From Actinomyces faecalis (GTDB taxonomy: Bacteria; Actinomycetota; Actinomycetes; Actinomycetales; Actinomycetaceae), in the NCBI RefSeq assembly GCF_013184985.2, contig NZ_CP063418.1, positions 1,426,001 to 1,490,000 of the forward strand: 64,000 nt of DNA. The letters are read 5' to 3'. Shown here in pieces: positions 55,530 through 63,213 of this stretch (the stretch's first letter is position 1; each line of letters opens with the position of its first letter). Under the pieces are notes generated by a model, which saw nothing but the letters and a program-made list of their open reading frames with translations, did not search any database and was not told the origin of the DNA. Both the position numbers and the translations under genes were made by a program.

Positions 55530-57235
55530 CGCTGCTCCTCCAGCCTGGAGCGCAACCGCTCCATGTCCTGGCGCAGCTGGGCGGAGGCAGGCACAGGCCG
55601 AGGCAGCGTGCCCAGCACCGCCTGAGAGTGCTCCTGGGCCAGCTCCTCCGTGCGGGCCAGGAGGTCCTCGTAGGCACGTGCGGCCATGGTCCGCATCGCC
55701 TGGTCCCCGAAGACGGCCTCCAGCAGTCGTTGGGCGACCAGGGCGGTGCCGCCGGCGATCCCGACCTCTCCCCCGCTCAGGCCCCCGGTGTGGGCGAAGA
55801 CGACCACCATGAGCGCGACCCCGACGGCTCCCACGCCGAAGGAGAGCACCCGAGCCGTCAGACGACGGCTGGAGCCCTCCGCCCGCACCATCTCCAGGAC
55901 GCCGGCCTGCCAGTCACGCACCAGTGCTCCCGCACGCTCGCTCAGCTCCTCGGACGTCGGCAGGAGCGTGCTCAGCTCCTCCACGGCCGCCGGCGCGCTG
56001 CCGGCTCGTCTCCAGGCTCGGTCAGTCTCCAGCGCAGCCTGTCCCAGCTGGGAGACCAGCAGGCGCACCACGCTGGACTCGATCGCCTCCTCAGCCTGTG
56101 CTGCCGGGGCCGGACGCCCCCGCAGCGCCGCACCCAGGCGGTCGCGCAGCCTGCTGACCTGTCTCTCCAGACCCCGCAGCAGCTCGCCGGTCCCCACCAG
56201 GTCCTGCCAACGGGCCAGGACCTCGCCGCGCAGCAGCGTGCCGTCAGCGATGGTGATCGCCACCTGCTCACTCGCCCGTTCATAGGCCTGTCTGGCGGCG
56301 TCCTGGAGCAGGTCGTGCTCGGCCTCCTGATCCTCCAGGGCGCGAGCGACCTCCTCGGTCTCCTCCGCTGCCGCCTGGAGGGCGCCGCGTACCGTCCGTC
56401 CGGACAGCTGCCGGCGAGCCTGGGCGTCAGCAGCCAGGCGACCCAGCCACTGCCCCACGGGCCTGACCACCTCGGAGGCAAGGAGCCCTTGCTCGTCTCG
56501 CTCGGCCTGGCCGATGACGAAGACCGGGGCCTGCCCCAGACCTGCCTCACCCAGGCGACGACGCAGGTCCGCCTCGACCTCGTCGGCCTCCGGCGGCACC
56601 CGGTTGAGCACGATCGCCACCGTGACGTCCCTGGCAGCGGCCTGACGCAGGTGGTGCCAGGGCACGGCGTCGGCGTAGCGGGCCGCGGTGGTGACGAAGA
56701 CCCACAGGTCGGCGCTGGCCAGCAGGGCGGTGGCCAGCGCCCGGTTGTCGTCAGCCACGGAGTCGACGTCCGGGGCGTCCAGCAGCGCGAGGCCTGGGAC
56801 CAGCCAGTCCGACTCCCGCAGCTCCAGCTCGCGGGCCGTCACCGAGGCCGGCGGGGTGGCCGGGGCCTGTGCCTCCACGCGTACACGGGCCAGGGAGCCG
56901 AGCACCCGGTCAGTCTCGAACCAGTGCCCCTCACCCGGGGCGTGAAGGAGCACGGGCCGGCGTGTGGTGGGACGGATCGCGGAGGAGGCGACGACCGGCC
57001 GCCCGACGAGGGAGGAGACGAGGGTGGACTTGCCCGCACCCGTCGAGCCTCCGACGACGGCGAGCACCGGGGCGTCCAGGGACTCCAACCGGGGCAGGAC
57101 GTAGTCCGAGAGCTGATCGGCCACCTGCCGGGCACGCTCGGTCGCGTGCTGCCTCGTCGGCAGCTGGTAGGGCAGCTCGACCGTCGCCAGCCGGGACCGC
57201 AGCTGCTCGACAGCCCCGATCAGCGTCTCAGTCAC
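55526..57235 (-). CDS. Dynamin-like/YfjP-type GTPase (first of pair)
   Basis: The ~569-residue protein has G1 VVGGSTGAGKSTLVSSL (~60-76), switch/G3 LLDAPDVDSV, and G4 NRVP (a divergent NKxD). A long coiled-coil/helical region (~290-430) and a C-terminal hydrophobic segment (~475-500, GVALMVVVFAHTGG) follow. GTG 57235 overlaps the hisS stop by 8 bp (GTGACTGA). Tandem with the next GTPase, the pair may act together at the membrane. Role unknown. Confidence 0.85.
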   Translation of the reverse strand: MTETLIGAVEQLRSRLATVELPYQLPTRQHATERARQVADQLSDYVLPRLESLDAPVLAVVGGSTGAGKSTLVSSLVGRPVVASSAIRPTTRRPVLLHAPGEGHWFETDRVLGSLARVRVEAQAPATPPASVTARELELRESDWLVPGLALLDAPDVDSVADDNRALATALLASADLWVFVTTAARYADAVPWHHLRQAAARDVTVAIVLNRVPPEADEVEADLRRRLGEAGLGQAPVFVIGQAERDEQGLLASEVVRPVGQWLGRLAADAQARRQLSGRTVRGALQAAAEETEEVARALEDQEAEHDLLQDAARQAYERASEQVAITIADGTLLRGEVLARWQDLVGTGELLRGLERQVSRLRDRLGAALRGRPAPAAQAEEAIESSVVRLLVSQLGQAALETDRAWRRAGSAPAAVEELSTLLPTSEELSERAGALVRDWQAGVLEMVRAEGSSRRLTARVLSFGVGAVGVALMVVVFAHTGGLSGGEVGIAGGTALVAQRLLEAVFGDQAMRTMAARAYEDLLARTEELAQEHSQAVLGTLPRPVPASAQLRQDMERLRSRLEEQR

Positions 57236-58622
57236 CGCGTACCCGCAGCCGGGGACGCAGGTCCGCCTGGTCGGCCGGGACCCAGGTACGGGCGTCGGCC
57301 GGGACCTGCTCGCCGGAGCGGATGTCCTTGACCGAGTCCTCCTCGCCGTCGGTTCCCGGGAACCAGACGAAGGGGATGCCGCGCTTGTCGGCGAACTTGA
57401 TCTGCTTACCGAACTTGGCCGCCGTCGGCGCCACGTCGGTGGGGACGCCGCGTGCACGCAGCGCGTCCGCCACAGCGTCCGAGGCGGCTCTGTGCTCCTC
57501 GTCGGTCACGGCGACGAGGACGGCCGTCGGGACGGCCCGACTGACCTCGACCAGCTCGTCAGCGATGACGCGCGAGAGCAGGCGAGACAGACCGATCGAG
57601 ATACCGACCCCGGGAAAGGTGCGCTTGCCGTTGGAGGCCAGGGAGTCGTAGCGCCCTCCCGAGCACACCGATCCCAGGTCCTCAGCCCCTTCCATGAAGG
57701 ACTCGTAGACCGTGCCGGTGTAGTAGTCCAGGCCGCGGGCGATCTTGAGGTCGGCCACGATCGCGCCGGGACGACGCCGGGCCGCGGTCTCCAGCAGGGT
57801 GGACAGCTCGTCCAGACCGGTCACCAGCAGCTCGGTGGGCTCAGCGCCGTCCAGGGCCTGGGTCACTGCCTCGCGCACCGCCTGCGGGTCCGAGGAGCAG
57901 ATCGTGGCCAGGCGCAGAGCCGACTCAGCCTGGGCCTGCGTGGTCCCGACAACCTCGACCAGCTCGGCCGCCACGGCCTCGGGGCCGATCTTGTCGAGCT
58001 TGTCGACCACGCGCAGGACCTCGATCAGCTGGTCGTCGCTGATACCGATCGACTGGTAGAAGCCCTGGGCCACCTTGCGGTTGGACACGTGGACGGTCAC
58101 CGCCGGGACCGGCAGGGCGGACAGGGCCTCGTGCATGATGAGCGGGGCCTCGACGTCATAGTGCAGCGGCAGGGTGCCGTCACCGACGACGTCGATGTCG
58201 ACCTGGTAGAACTCACGGAAGCGTCCCTCCTGGGGACGCTCGCCGCGCCAGACCTTCTGGATCTGGTAGCGCTTGAAGGGGAAGTGCAGGAGGCCGGCGT
58301 TGTCGACGACGTAGCGGGCGAAGGGCACGGTGAGGTCGAAGTGCAGGCCCAGCTGCCTGGCCGGGTCGACCTCCTGCTCCCGCTCGGTGGGATCAGCCTG
58401 CAGCCGGGACAGGAGGTAGACCTCCTTGGAGGTCTCCCCCTTCTTCGTCAGCTGGGCCAGGGGCTCCACCGCGCGGGTCTCGATGCCGCTGTAGCCGTGG
58501 AGCTCGAAGGTGTGCCTCAGGGTGTCGATGAAGTGCTGCTCGATGACGCGTCCGGCGGGAAGCCACTCGGGGAAGCCGGACAGGGTGGACTGGGCTGGGC
58601 GCGCAGATACGGATGAGGCCAT
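57228..58622 (-). CDS. hisS: Histidyl-tRNA synthetase
   Basis: The ~464-residue class II synthetase has LSGFPEWLPAGRVIEQHFIDTL at its N-terminus, motif 2 KVWRGERPQEGRFREFYQVDIDVVG, and the His-specific ARGLDYYTGTVYE and GSVCSGGRYDSL. The motif 3 region is FPGVGISIGLSRLLSRV, and an anticodon-binding domain follows from ~350. The most conserved start is ATG 58622; an ATG three codons upstream (58631) is also possible. It leads the hisS-GTPase-GTPase unit. The gene is divergent from the Tat-protein gene at 58838. Confidence 0.95.
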   Translation of the reverse strand: MASSVSARPAQSTLSGFPEWLPAGRVIEQHFIDTLRHTFELHGYSGIETRAVEPLAQLTKKGETSKEVYLLSRLQADPTEREQEVDPARQLGLHFDLTVPFARYVVDNAGLLHFPFKRYQIQKVWRGERPQEGRFREFYQVDIDVVGDGTLPLHYDVEAPLIMHEALSALPVPAVTVHVSNRKVAQGFYQSIGISDDQLIEVLRVVDKLDKIGPEAVAAELVEVVGTTQAQAESALRLATICSSDPQAVREAVTQALDGAEPTELLVTGLDELSTLLETAARRRPGAIVADLKIARGLDYYTGTVYESFMEGAEDLGSVCSGGRYDSLASNGKRTFPGVGISIGLSRLLSRVIADELVEVSRAVPTAVLVAVTDEEHRAASDAVADALRARGVPTDVAPTAAKFGKQIKFADKRGIPFVWFPGTDGEEDSVKDIRSGEQVPADARTWVPADQADLRPRLRVRGD

Positions 58623-58724
58623 GGACGGCATTGTTCCACGGTTCCACGTGGGGCCCACGCGCACTGTCACGGACACCACCTGGGACCACCGCAGCCCACC
58701 TCCTTCATGTCCTTCAATGACGAC

Positions 58725-58751
58725 TTGACATCCCCCCCCCCGCCATATCGT
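58725..58751 (+). promoter_or_regulatory. TTGACA-C10-TATCGT promoter-like module (possible phase-variable promoter)
   Basis: A consensus -35 TTGACA (58725-58730) is followed by T, ten C (58732-58741), GCCA and TATCGT (58746-58751). The spacer is 15 bp, two short of the 17-bp optimum. Each C gained would lengthen it. A near-identical module lies at 60017-60043. Homopolymer spacers are a known way of varying promoter strength in other bacteria; here that role is inferred. Confidence 0.6.
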
Positions 58752-58837
58752 GACGGCGACGAGGCCGTGTTGCGCAGTCGCGAAGTCGGCCATCGTACGC
58801 ACACGTCATCTCCCAGACCCCGTGAGGATCGACTCGT

Positions 58838-59989
58838 ATGTCCCCTGTCTCCCGTCGCGCTCTTGCCCGAGGTGCCGCCTGGAGCGTGCCCGCCGTCGCC
58901 TTCGCTGCGGCAGCGCCGGCTACCGCGCTCTCATGCCCGCCATCCGTGAGAGATGATGTGGAAGCCGTCTTCAAGGCCCACAAGAGCCGGCTGCCCAGCA
59001 TGGAGGGGGTCGACCTCGTCTTCAGCTTCCACAGCGCTGGCCACCTCAACGGCGCTGGCGGCGAGAACTCACTCCACCTCGTCAACCGTGGCACCGTGGG
59101 GGTTGACGCCTCCACCTTCCCCTTGCGCATCGACTTCGGCTTCAAGCACGTGGACACCTCCCCGGCGGTCAACACGACGTTCAAGGATGCACAGATCTCT
59201 GGGCCGATCGCCGCTAACCGTGAGGCCATCAACGTCCCGTGGAATCCCGCAGGCAACAACACCACGGAACCGGCAGACGCCGCCTTCGTTGGCCAGTGCA
59301 GCTCTGACCTCAAGGCCGTGGAACGCCGCGACCTGTCCTTCGGCTCCAGCTACCTGGACGTGCGCAACCCCGTCACCGGTGAGCTCCTTCGCGAGAAGGG
59401 GTTCGCGGAGCTGGGCGAGGAGTATGCGACCTGCATGCCTGACAGCGGCGGCGCGTACGGGTACGCACTGGTGTTCCGTCGCACCGTGATGCCCGACGAG
59501 CGGGTCAACGTGCTGGCCTACCGCCTGCGCGACGGCAGCGCCTCAGGGACAGGGACGGGGCGGATCTACGTTGCCTCGGGCATGCGCGTGCGTGGCTACT
59601 ACCCTCCGAGCTGGGAGGAGCTCGTCTCCGCCGTCACGTGGAAGTATCCCAACCTCAGCGAGGAGGACGTGGCCGGCTGCTACCGCCAGGCCTATGACGC
59701 CCGGGCTGAGCAGTGGTACGCCAGTGGCGAGAGCCTGGCCGGCGCAAAAGTTAGTATTGCGGGCTGGTCTCGTTTCTTTGACCCCGACGCGGACGTCGCG
59801 GGCTGGACACACCCCACTGACGGAAACATGTGGACTTGGTCTCACGAGGTGGGAAGCTTCATGTCCGGCGGTGACGAGGCCCGTCAGGACCGGATCACGT
59901 CCGTTGCGCAGTGGAGCCCCACACTCGTCAAGACCAGCTCCAAGACCCAGTCCGTCACCGAGCTGCGCCACCGCGACGGGATCATCTAA
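58838..59989 (+). CDS. Tat-exported protein of unknown function, paralogue 1
   Basis: The 383-residue protein opens with a Tat signal (~1-31: SPVSRRALARGAAWSVP, Ala-rich core, AxA site). The mature part carries four cysteines at positions also Cys in the next gene (SCPPS, GQCSSD, ATCMPDS, AGCYRQAYDAR), suggesting two disulfides, and ends HRDGII. Shared blocks include GRIYVASGMRVRGYYPPSW and WSHEVG. No known domain is recognised. ATG 58838 follows GAGG at a 10-bp spacing like its paralogue. The C-tract promoter module lies about 90 bp upstream. Confidence 0.82.
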   Translation: MSPVSRRALARGAAWSVPAVAFAAAAPATALSCPPSVRDDVEAVFKAHKSRLPSMEGVDLVFSFHSAGHLNGAGGENSLHLVNRGTVGVDASTFPLRIDFGFKHVDTSPAVNTTFKDAQISGPIAANREAINVPWNPAGNNTTEPADAAFVGQCSSDLKAVERRDLSFGSSYLDVRNPVTGELLREKGFAELGEEYATCMPDSGGAYGYALVFRRTVMPDERVNVLAYRLRDGSASGTGTGRIYVASGMRVRGYYPPSWEELVSAVTWKYPNLSEEDVAGCYRQAYDARAEQWYASGESLAGAKVSIAGWSRFFDPDADVAGWTHPTDGNMWTWSHEVGSFMSGGDEARQDRITSVAQWSPTLVKTSSKTQSVTELRHRDGII

Positions 59990-60016
59990 GGCCTGAGCAG
60001 GGAGGCAAAGCCGAAC

Positions 60017-60043
60017 TTGACATCCCCCCCCCCGCCATATCAT
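60017..60043 (+). promoter_or_regulatory. TTGACA-C10-TATCAT promoter-like module (possible phase-variable promoter)
   Basis: TTGACA (60017-60022), T, ten C (60024-60033), GCCA and TATCAT (60038-60043) match the module at 58725 base for base up to TATC. The 15-bp spacer is short, and changing the C count would shift it toward or away from 17 bp. The module's right half is also a hairpin: CCCGCCAT/ATGGCGGG around ATC (60031-60049). Confidence 0.6.
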
Positions 60044-60071
60044 GGCGGGGACGCGAGACAGATTGTCCCTT

Positions 60072-60106
60072 CCTCACGAGCACCTGACGGTTGTCAGGAT
60101 GTGAGG
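60072..60106 (+). promoter_or_regulatory. Nested leader hairpin 1
   Basis: An outer CCTCAC/GTGAGG stem (60072-60077, 60101-60106) encloses an inner CCTGAC/GTCAGG stem (60083-60088, 60093-60098) with a GGTT loop. It lies in the presumed 5' leader of the gene at 60247. Confidence 0.55.
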
Positions 60107-60120
60107 GATCTAGGGTATGA

Positions 60121-60186
60121 GACAGCCACCAGCACTCTATGCGACTTAGCAGGTCTTCCCATAGAGTGCTGGTGGTGCCGGCTGTC
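60121..60186 (+). promoter_or_regulatory. Long leader hairpin 2 (16-22 bp stem)
   Basis: A perfect 16-bp stem (60126-60141 with 60160-60175) has an 18-nt loop. It is extended by GACAGC (60121-60126) pairing with GCTGTC (60181-60186) across a 5-nt bulge. It sits 61 bp before the start codon and has no U-tract, so it may be an attenuator, an RNA-protective structure or a regulator-binding site. Confidence 0.6.
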
Positions 60187-60246
60187 AATGATAGCCTGCC
60201 CTTGCCGTACTGATAACCCATCTCCCGAGACTGAGGAAGACCTGCT

Positions 60247-61437
60247 ATGTCCCCCGTTTCTCGTCGAACTCTTGCCAAAGGCGCCGCCTGGAGCGTGCCG
60301 GCGGTCTCGCTGGCAGCTGCAGCGCCCGCGCTCGCTGCCTCCTCTGAGGCCTGCCCGCCCGGCATTGTTGCCACAGCCACGTCAGAGGTCGAGGCGTGGT
60401 TCGCTGTCTACAAGGCCGCCCTGCCTGACATGACGGGCATCAAGTGGGCCGTCGCCCACATGGCGACCATCAACAAGAACGGAGCCCTTCACAATCCCGG
60501 CACCCTGTTCAGCAACATCGGGGAGCGTGAGGTTGACCTGGAGGCCCATCCCTTCATCTGGGAGGTCGGCGTCATGAACGTCGGCCTGGGCGATGGTGTC
60601 GCGATTGACACCTACTACCCGCCGTACCCGAAGAACACCGATCCCAGCACGGATAGCACAAATGTTCGGCAGACCTGGCACCCTCAGGGTGTTGCCGTGG
60701 GTTCCCCGATTGCCGAGGCAGGCAGGGAGCCCAAGCAGGTCTACACCTGCACGGGCAACCAGCGTGACTTCAACATGTCCTCATCTTACGGCCACCTGGT
60801 GAACCCCGAGACCTTCAAGAATCTCGGGCGTTCTGCCGTGACCGAGGAAGAGGGCGCGTGTGTCACGGACTCAAGCGGCCGAGGCTACCTCAGCTATCAG
60901 TTCGCGCACACGAGTACGTCGAGCAACAGGCCCGGGCGTGTGGTCACCCTGTTCGCCTACCAGCTCAGGGACGGCTCGTACGACGGAGGGACGATCTACG
61001 TCTCCCAGGGTATCCGTCCCCGTGGGTTCCAGCCGATGACGTGGGAGGCCGTGATGACCGCCGCCAAGGCATCCCACCCGGAGCTGTCCGACGAGCAGGT
61101 CAACAGCTGCTACCGGGCCGCCTATGACGCCCGCGTCAGCAGGTGGTTCTCCACACCGGATGACTTCCTGCGCAACGCGGAGATCTATGCGACGGGCTTG
61201 CGCAACTACCACGACCTGACTGTCACGACTGGTATCGGGAGCGGGCGCCGGGAGATCTTCACCTACTCGGGCCACGATGAGCGCGACTACACGCCCATCA
61301 CCACCTCCGAGATGATCTGGTCGCACGAGTGGGGCAACCACATGGCTAGGAATACCTCCTCGACGATCACGCCCCAGCCAGGCGCACCGGACCTTGATGA
61401 CTACCTGTGGCGGCGCTACCGCGACGGCATCATGTAG
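60247..61437 (+). CDS. Tat-exported protein of unknown function, paralogue 2
   Basis: The 396-residue protein has a Tat signal (~1-31: SPVSRRTLAKGAAWSVP), nearly the same as its upstream neighbour. Cys positions EACPPG, YTCTGN, GACVTDS and NSCYRAAYDAR correspond to those of paralogue 1, and the end reads YRDGIM versus HRDGII. GTIYVSQGIRPRGFQPMTW and WSHEWGNHM are other shared blocks. The mature part has no known domain. ATG 60247 follows GAGGA at a 10-bp spacing. The ~195-nt leader contains two hairpins, unlike paralogue 1. The tandem pair looks like a local duplication that has since diverged. Confidence 0.82.
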   Translation: MSPVSRRTLAKGAAWSVPAVSLAAAAPALAASSEACPPGIVATATSEVEAWFAVYKAALPDMTGIKWAVAHMATINKNGALHNPGTLFSNIGEREVDLEAHPFIWEVGVMNVGLGDGVAIDTYYPPYPKNTDPSTDSTNVRQTWHPQGVAVGSPIAEAGREPKQVYTCTGNQRDFNMSSSYGHLVNPETFKNLGRSAVTEEEGACVTDSSGRGYLSYQFAHTSTSSNRPGRVVTLFAYQLRDGSYDGGTIYVSQGIRPRGFQPMTWEAVMTAAKASHPELSDEQVNSCYRAAYDARVSRWFSTPDDFLRNAEIYATGLRNYHDLTVTTGIGSGRREIFTYSGHDERDYTPITTSEMIWSHEWGNHMARNTSSTITPQPGAPDLDDYLWRRYRDGIM

Positions 61438-61456
61438 GACCTGCTCGTCCTCATGG

Positions 61457-61496
61457 TCAGGGGCGGTGCCTGTAAGCGCGCAGGCACCGCCTCTGA
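61457..61496. terminator. 16-bp hairpin between convergent genes
   Basis: The arms 61457-61472 and 61481-61496 pair over 16 bp (one G-U) with an 8-nt loop. It lies 20 bp past the Tat-protein stop and 50 bp past the stop of the convergent hydrolase gene, so it probably serves both. Confidence 0.75.
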
Positions 61497-61545
61497 CGTA
61501 TATGACCTCCAGCAACGCGTACTACTCTGCTCCTCCCGTCTCTGG

Positions 61546-62355
61546 TCAGGCGTGCCGGTCCCCGCCGCGGACCTTGGCCTCGGCCAGGTAGGGGTTGCCG
61601 CGGTGCTCGTGCTCCATCGTCGTCACCGCCCCGTGCCCTGGCAGGAGCACCGTGGCAGGATCCACCGCCGCGGCGAGGAAGCGCAGCGTGGCCCACATCT
61701 GGACCTGGTCCCCGCCGGGCAGGTCAGTCCGCCCCACGCTGCCCTTGAAGATGACGTCCCCGCTCAGGGCCAGGAGGTAGCTCTTCTCCTCCACCGTCGA
61801 GGGGTCGTCCAGGACCTCAGCCTCGTAGAGCAGGTCGTTGTCGCCCAGGGTGGCGTTGAGGAAGAACAGGCTGGAGCCCTCCGAGTGCCCCGGGGCGGCC
61901 ACCGCCTGGAGCCCGACTCCTGGCACGATCTCAAAGGCCTGGGTGAAGGCGGAGGCGGGAAGGATGCGCACGTCGCTCGGAGCCAGCCACGGGCTGGAGG
62001 CGATCTGGGCGAAGGTCATCCCGTTGGCCCGGATCGCCGTCGTCGTGTCGGGGTCCTCCAGACGGTAGCGGTCGGGCTCAGGGACGTAGACCGGGACGGT
62101 CACCGCGTCCTGGCTGGCGAGCATCCCCTCTGCGTGGGCGGCGTCGATGAGCCGCTGTGCGTCCCAGACGTGGTCGGCGTGGCCGTGGGTGAGCAGGACC
62201 GCCCCCAGGCTCAGGCCGTGGGAGCGCAGCAGGGCCAGGGCGCCGCGCGTGGCACCGGCGCCGGGGTCGACGACGAGGGCCGGGTGTCCGGGCCCGTCAG
62301 CCAGCACGTAGCAGTTGGCGCCGAAGACAGCAGCGAGGGTGCGCTCAAGGATCAT
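61546..62355 (-). CDS. Metallo-beta-lactamase-fold hydrolase (glyoxalase II-like)
   Basis: The 269-residue protein has the MBL metal motifs: THGHADHVWD (HxHxDH), AAPGHSEGSS, SGDVIFKGSVGRTDLPGGD and LPGHGAVTTMEHE. It begins MILERTLAAVFGANCYVL, typical of glyoxalase II-like hydroxyacylglutathione hydrolases. Since actinobacteria use mycothiol or other thiols instead of glutathione, the thioester or other substrate is uncertain. It sits beside fdhD on the same strand, 9 bp after it. Confidence 0.9.
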   Translation of the reverse strand: MILERTLAAVFGANCYVLADGPGHPALVVDPGAGATRGALALLRSHGLSLGAVLLTHGHADHVWDAQRLIDAAHAEGMLASQDAVTVPVYVPEPDRYRLEDPDTTTAIRANGMTFAQIASSPWLAPSDVRILPASAFTQAFEIVPGVGLQAVAAPGHSEGSSLFFLNATLGDNDLLYEAEVLDDPSTVEEKSYLLALSGDVIFKGSVGRTDLPGGDQVQMWATLRFLAAAVDPATVLLPGHGAVTTMEHEHRGNPYLAEAKVRGGDRHA

Positions 62356-62364
62356 GACCCCAGC

Positions 62365-63213
62365 CTAGCCGGGCAGCATGATCCGCTCGGGATGGGTGTA
62401 GACGTTCATCCGCTCGCCGCGCACGAAGCCGATCAAGGTCATGCCGACCTCCTGGGCGACCTCGACAGCCAGCGATGACGGGGCGCTGATCCCGGCCAGG
62501 ACGGGGACGCCGGCCATGGCTGCCTTCTGGGCCAGCTCAAAGCTGGTGCGGCCGGAGACGAAGAGCACCGTGCCGCGCGCCGGACGCAGTCCCTGCTGCA
62601 TCGCCCAGCCCACGACCTTGTCCGTGGCGTTGTGCCTTCCCACGTCCTCGCGTGCCACCAGGAGCCGTCCCGAGGCGTCAAAGAGCGCGACGCCGTGCAG
62701 GCCCCCGGTGGAGGAGAACACCTTCTGGGCCTCGCGCAGCGCCCTGGGCATCGCCAGCACGGTGGCCGCCCCGACCTGGACGTGGTCAGCGTGCAGGTCC
62801 CAGGGCACCTGGGTACGCAGCAGGTCGACCGACTGGGTCCCGCACACTCCGCAGGCGGAGGAGGTGACTACCTGTCGCAGGCGCTCAGGCGGGACCTCCA
62901 CCCCCGGTGCCAGACGCAGGTCCAGGACGTTGTAGGTGTTGACGGGCCGGCCGGTGGCGTCGTCCGTGACCGAGCCCGCACAGTAGCGCGCCGTTCGCAC
63001 GTCCTCCAGCGTGGTGATGACGCCCTCGGCGGCGAGCAGGCCCTGCGCGAGCTCGACGTCGTGGCCGGGAGTGCGCATGGTGACCGTGTAGGGCTCACCA
63101 CCCACGCGGATCTCCAGCGGCTCCTCGACGCTGAGCGTGTCCACCCGGCCCCACCCGGAGGGGTGGTCGGCGTCGACAGCCAGGATGCGGTGACGCGAGG
63201 TCAGCCTCGACAT
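62365..63213 (-). CDS. fdhD: Formate dehydrogenase accessory sulfurtransferase FdhD
   Basis: The 282-residue protein transfers sulfur to the bis-MGD cofactor of formate dehydrogenase. The catalytic CxxC is in TSSACGVCGTQS. GREDVGRHNATDKVVG-like text (AREDVGRHNATDKVVGWA) and FVSGRTSFELAQKAAMAG are also conserved. ATG 63213 overlaps the nrfD-like stop by one base (TGATG). The 5' frame could extend to 63237 but begins without family support. Its presence implies a molybdenum formate dehydrogenase nearby, likely upstream with NrfD. Confidence 0.94.
   Translation of the reverse strand: MSRLTSRHRILAVDADHPSGWGRVDTLSVEEPLEIRVGGEPYTVTMRTPGHDVELAQGLLAAEGVITTLEDVRTARYCAGSVTDDATGRPVNTYNVLDLRLAPGVEVPPERLRQVVTSSACGVCGTQSVDLLRTQVPWDLHADHVQVGAATVLAMPRALREAQKVFSSTGGLHGVALFDASGRLLVAREDVGRHNATDKVVGWAMQQGLRPARGTVLFVSGRTSFELAQKAAMAGVPVLAGISAPSSLAVEVAQEVGMTLIGFVRGERMNVYTHPERIMLPG

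Noticed and set aside
58623..58837. T-box riboswitch or extended hisS N-terminus
   Set aside because: No T-box sequence or specifier structure is visible, and the upstream in-frame codons of hisS cross the C-tract promoter module without family similarity.
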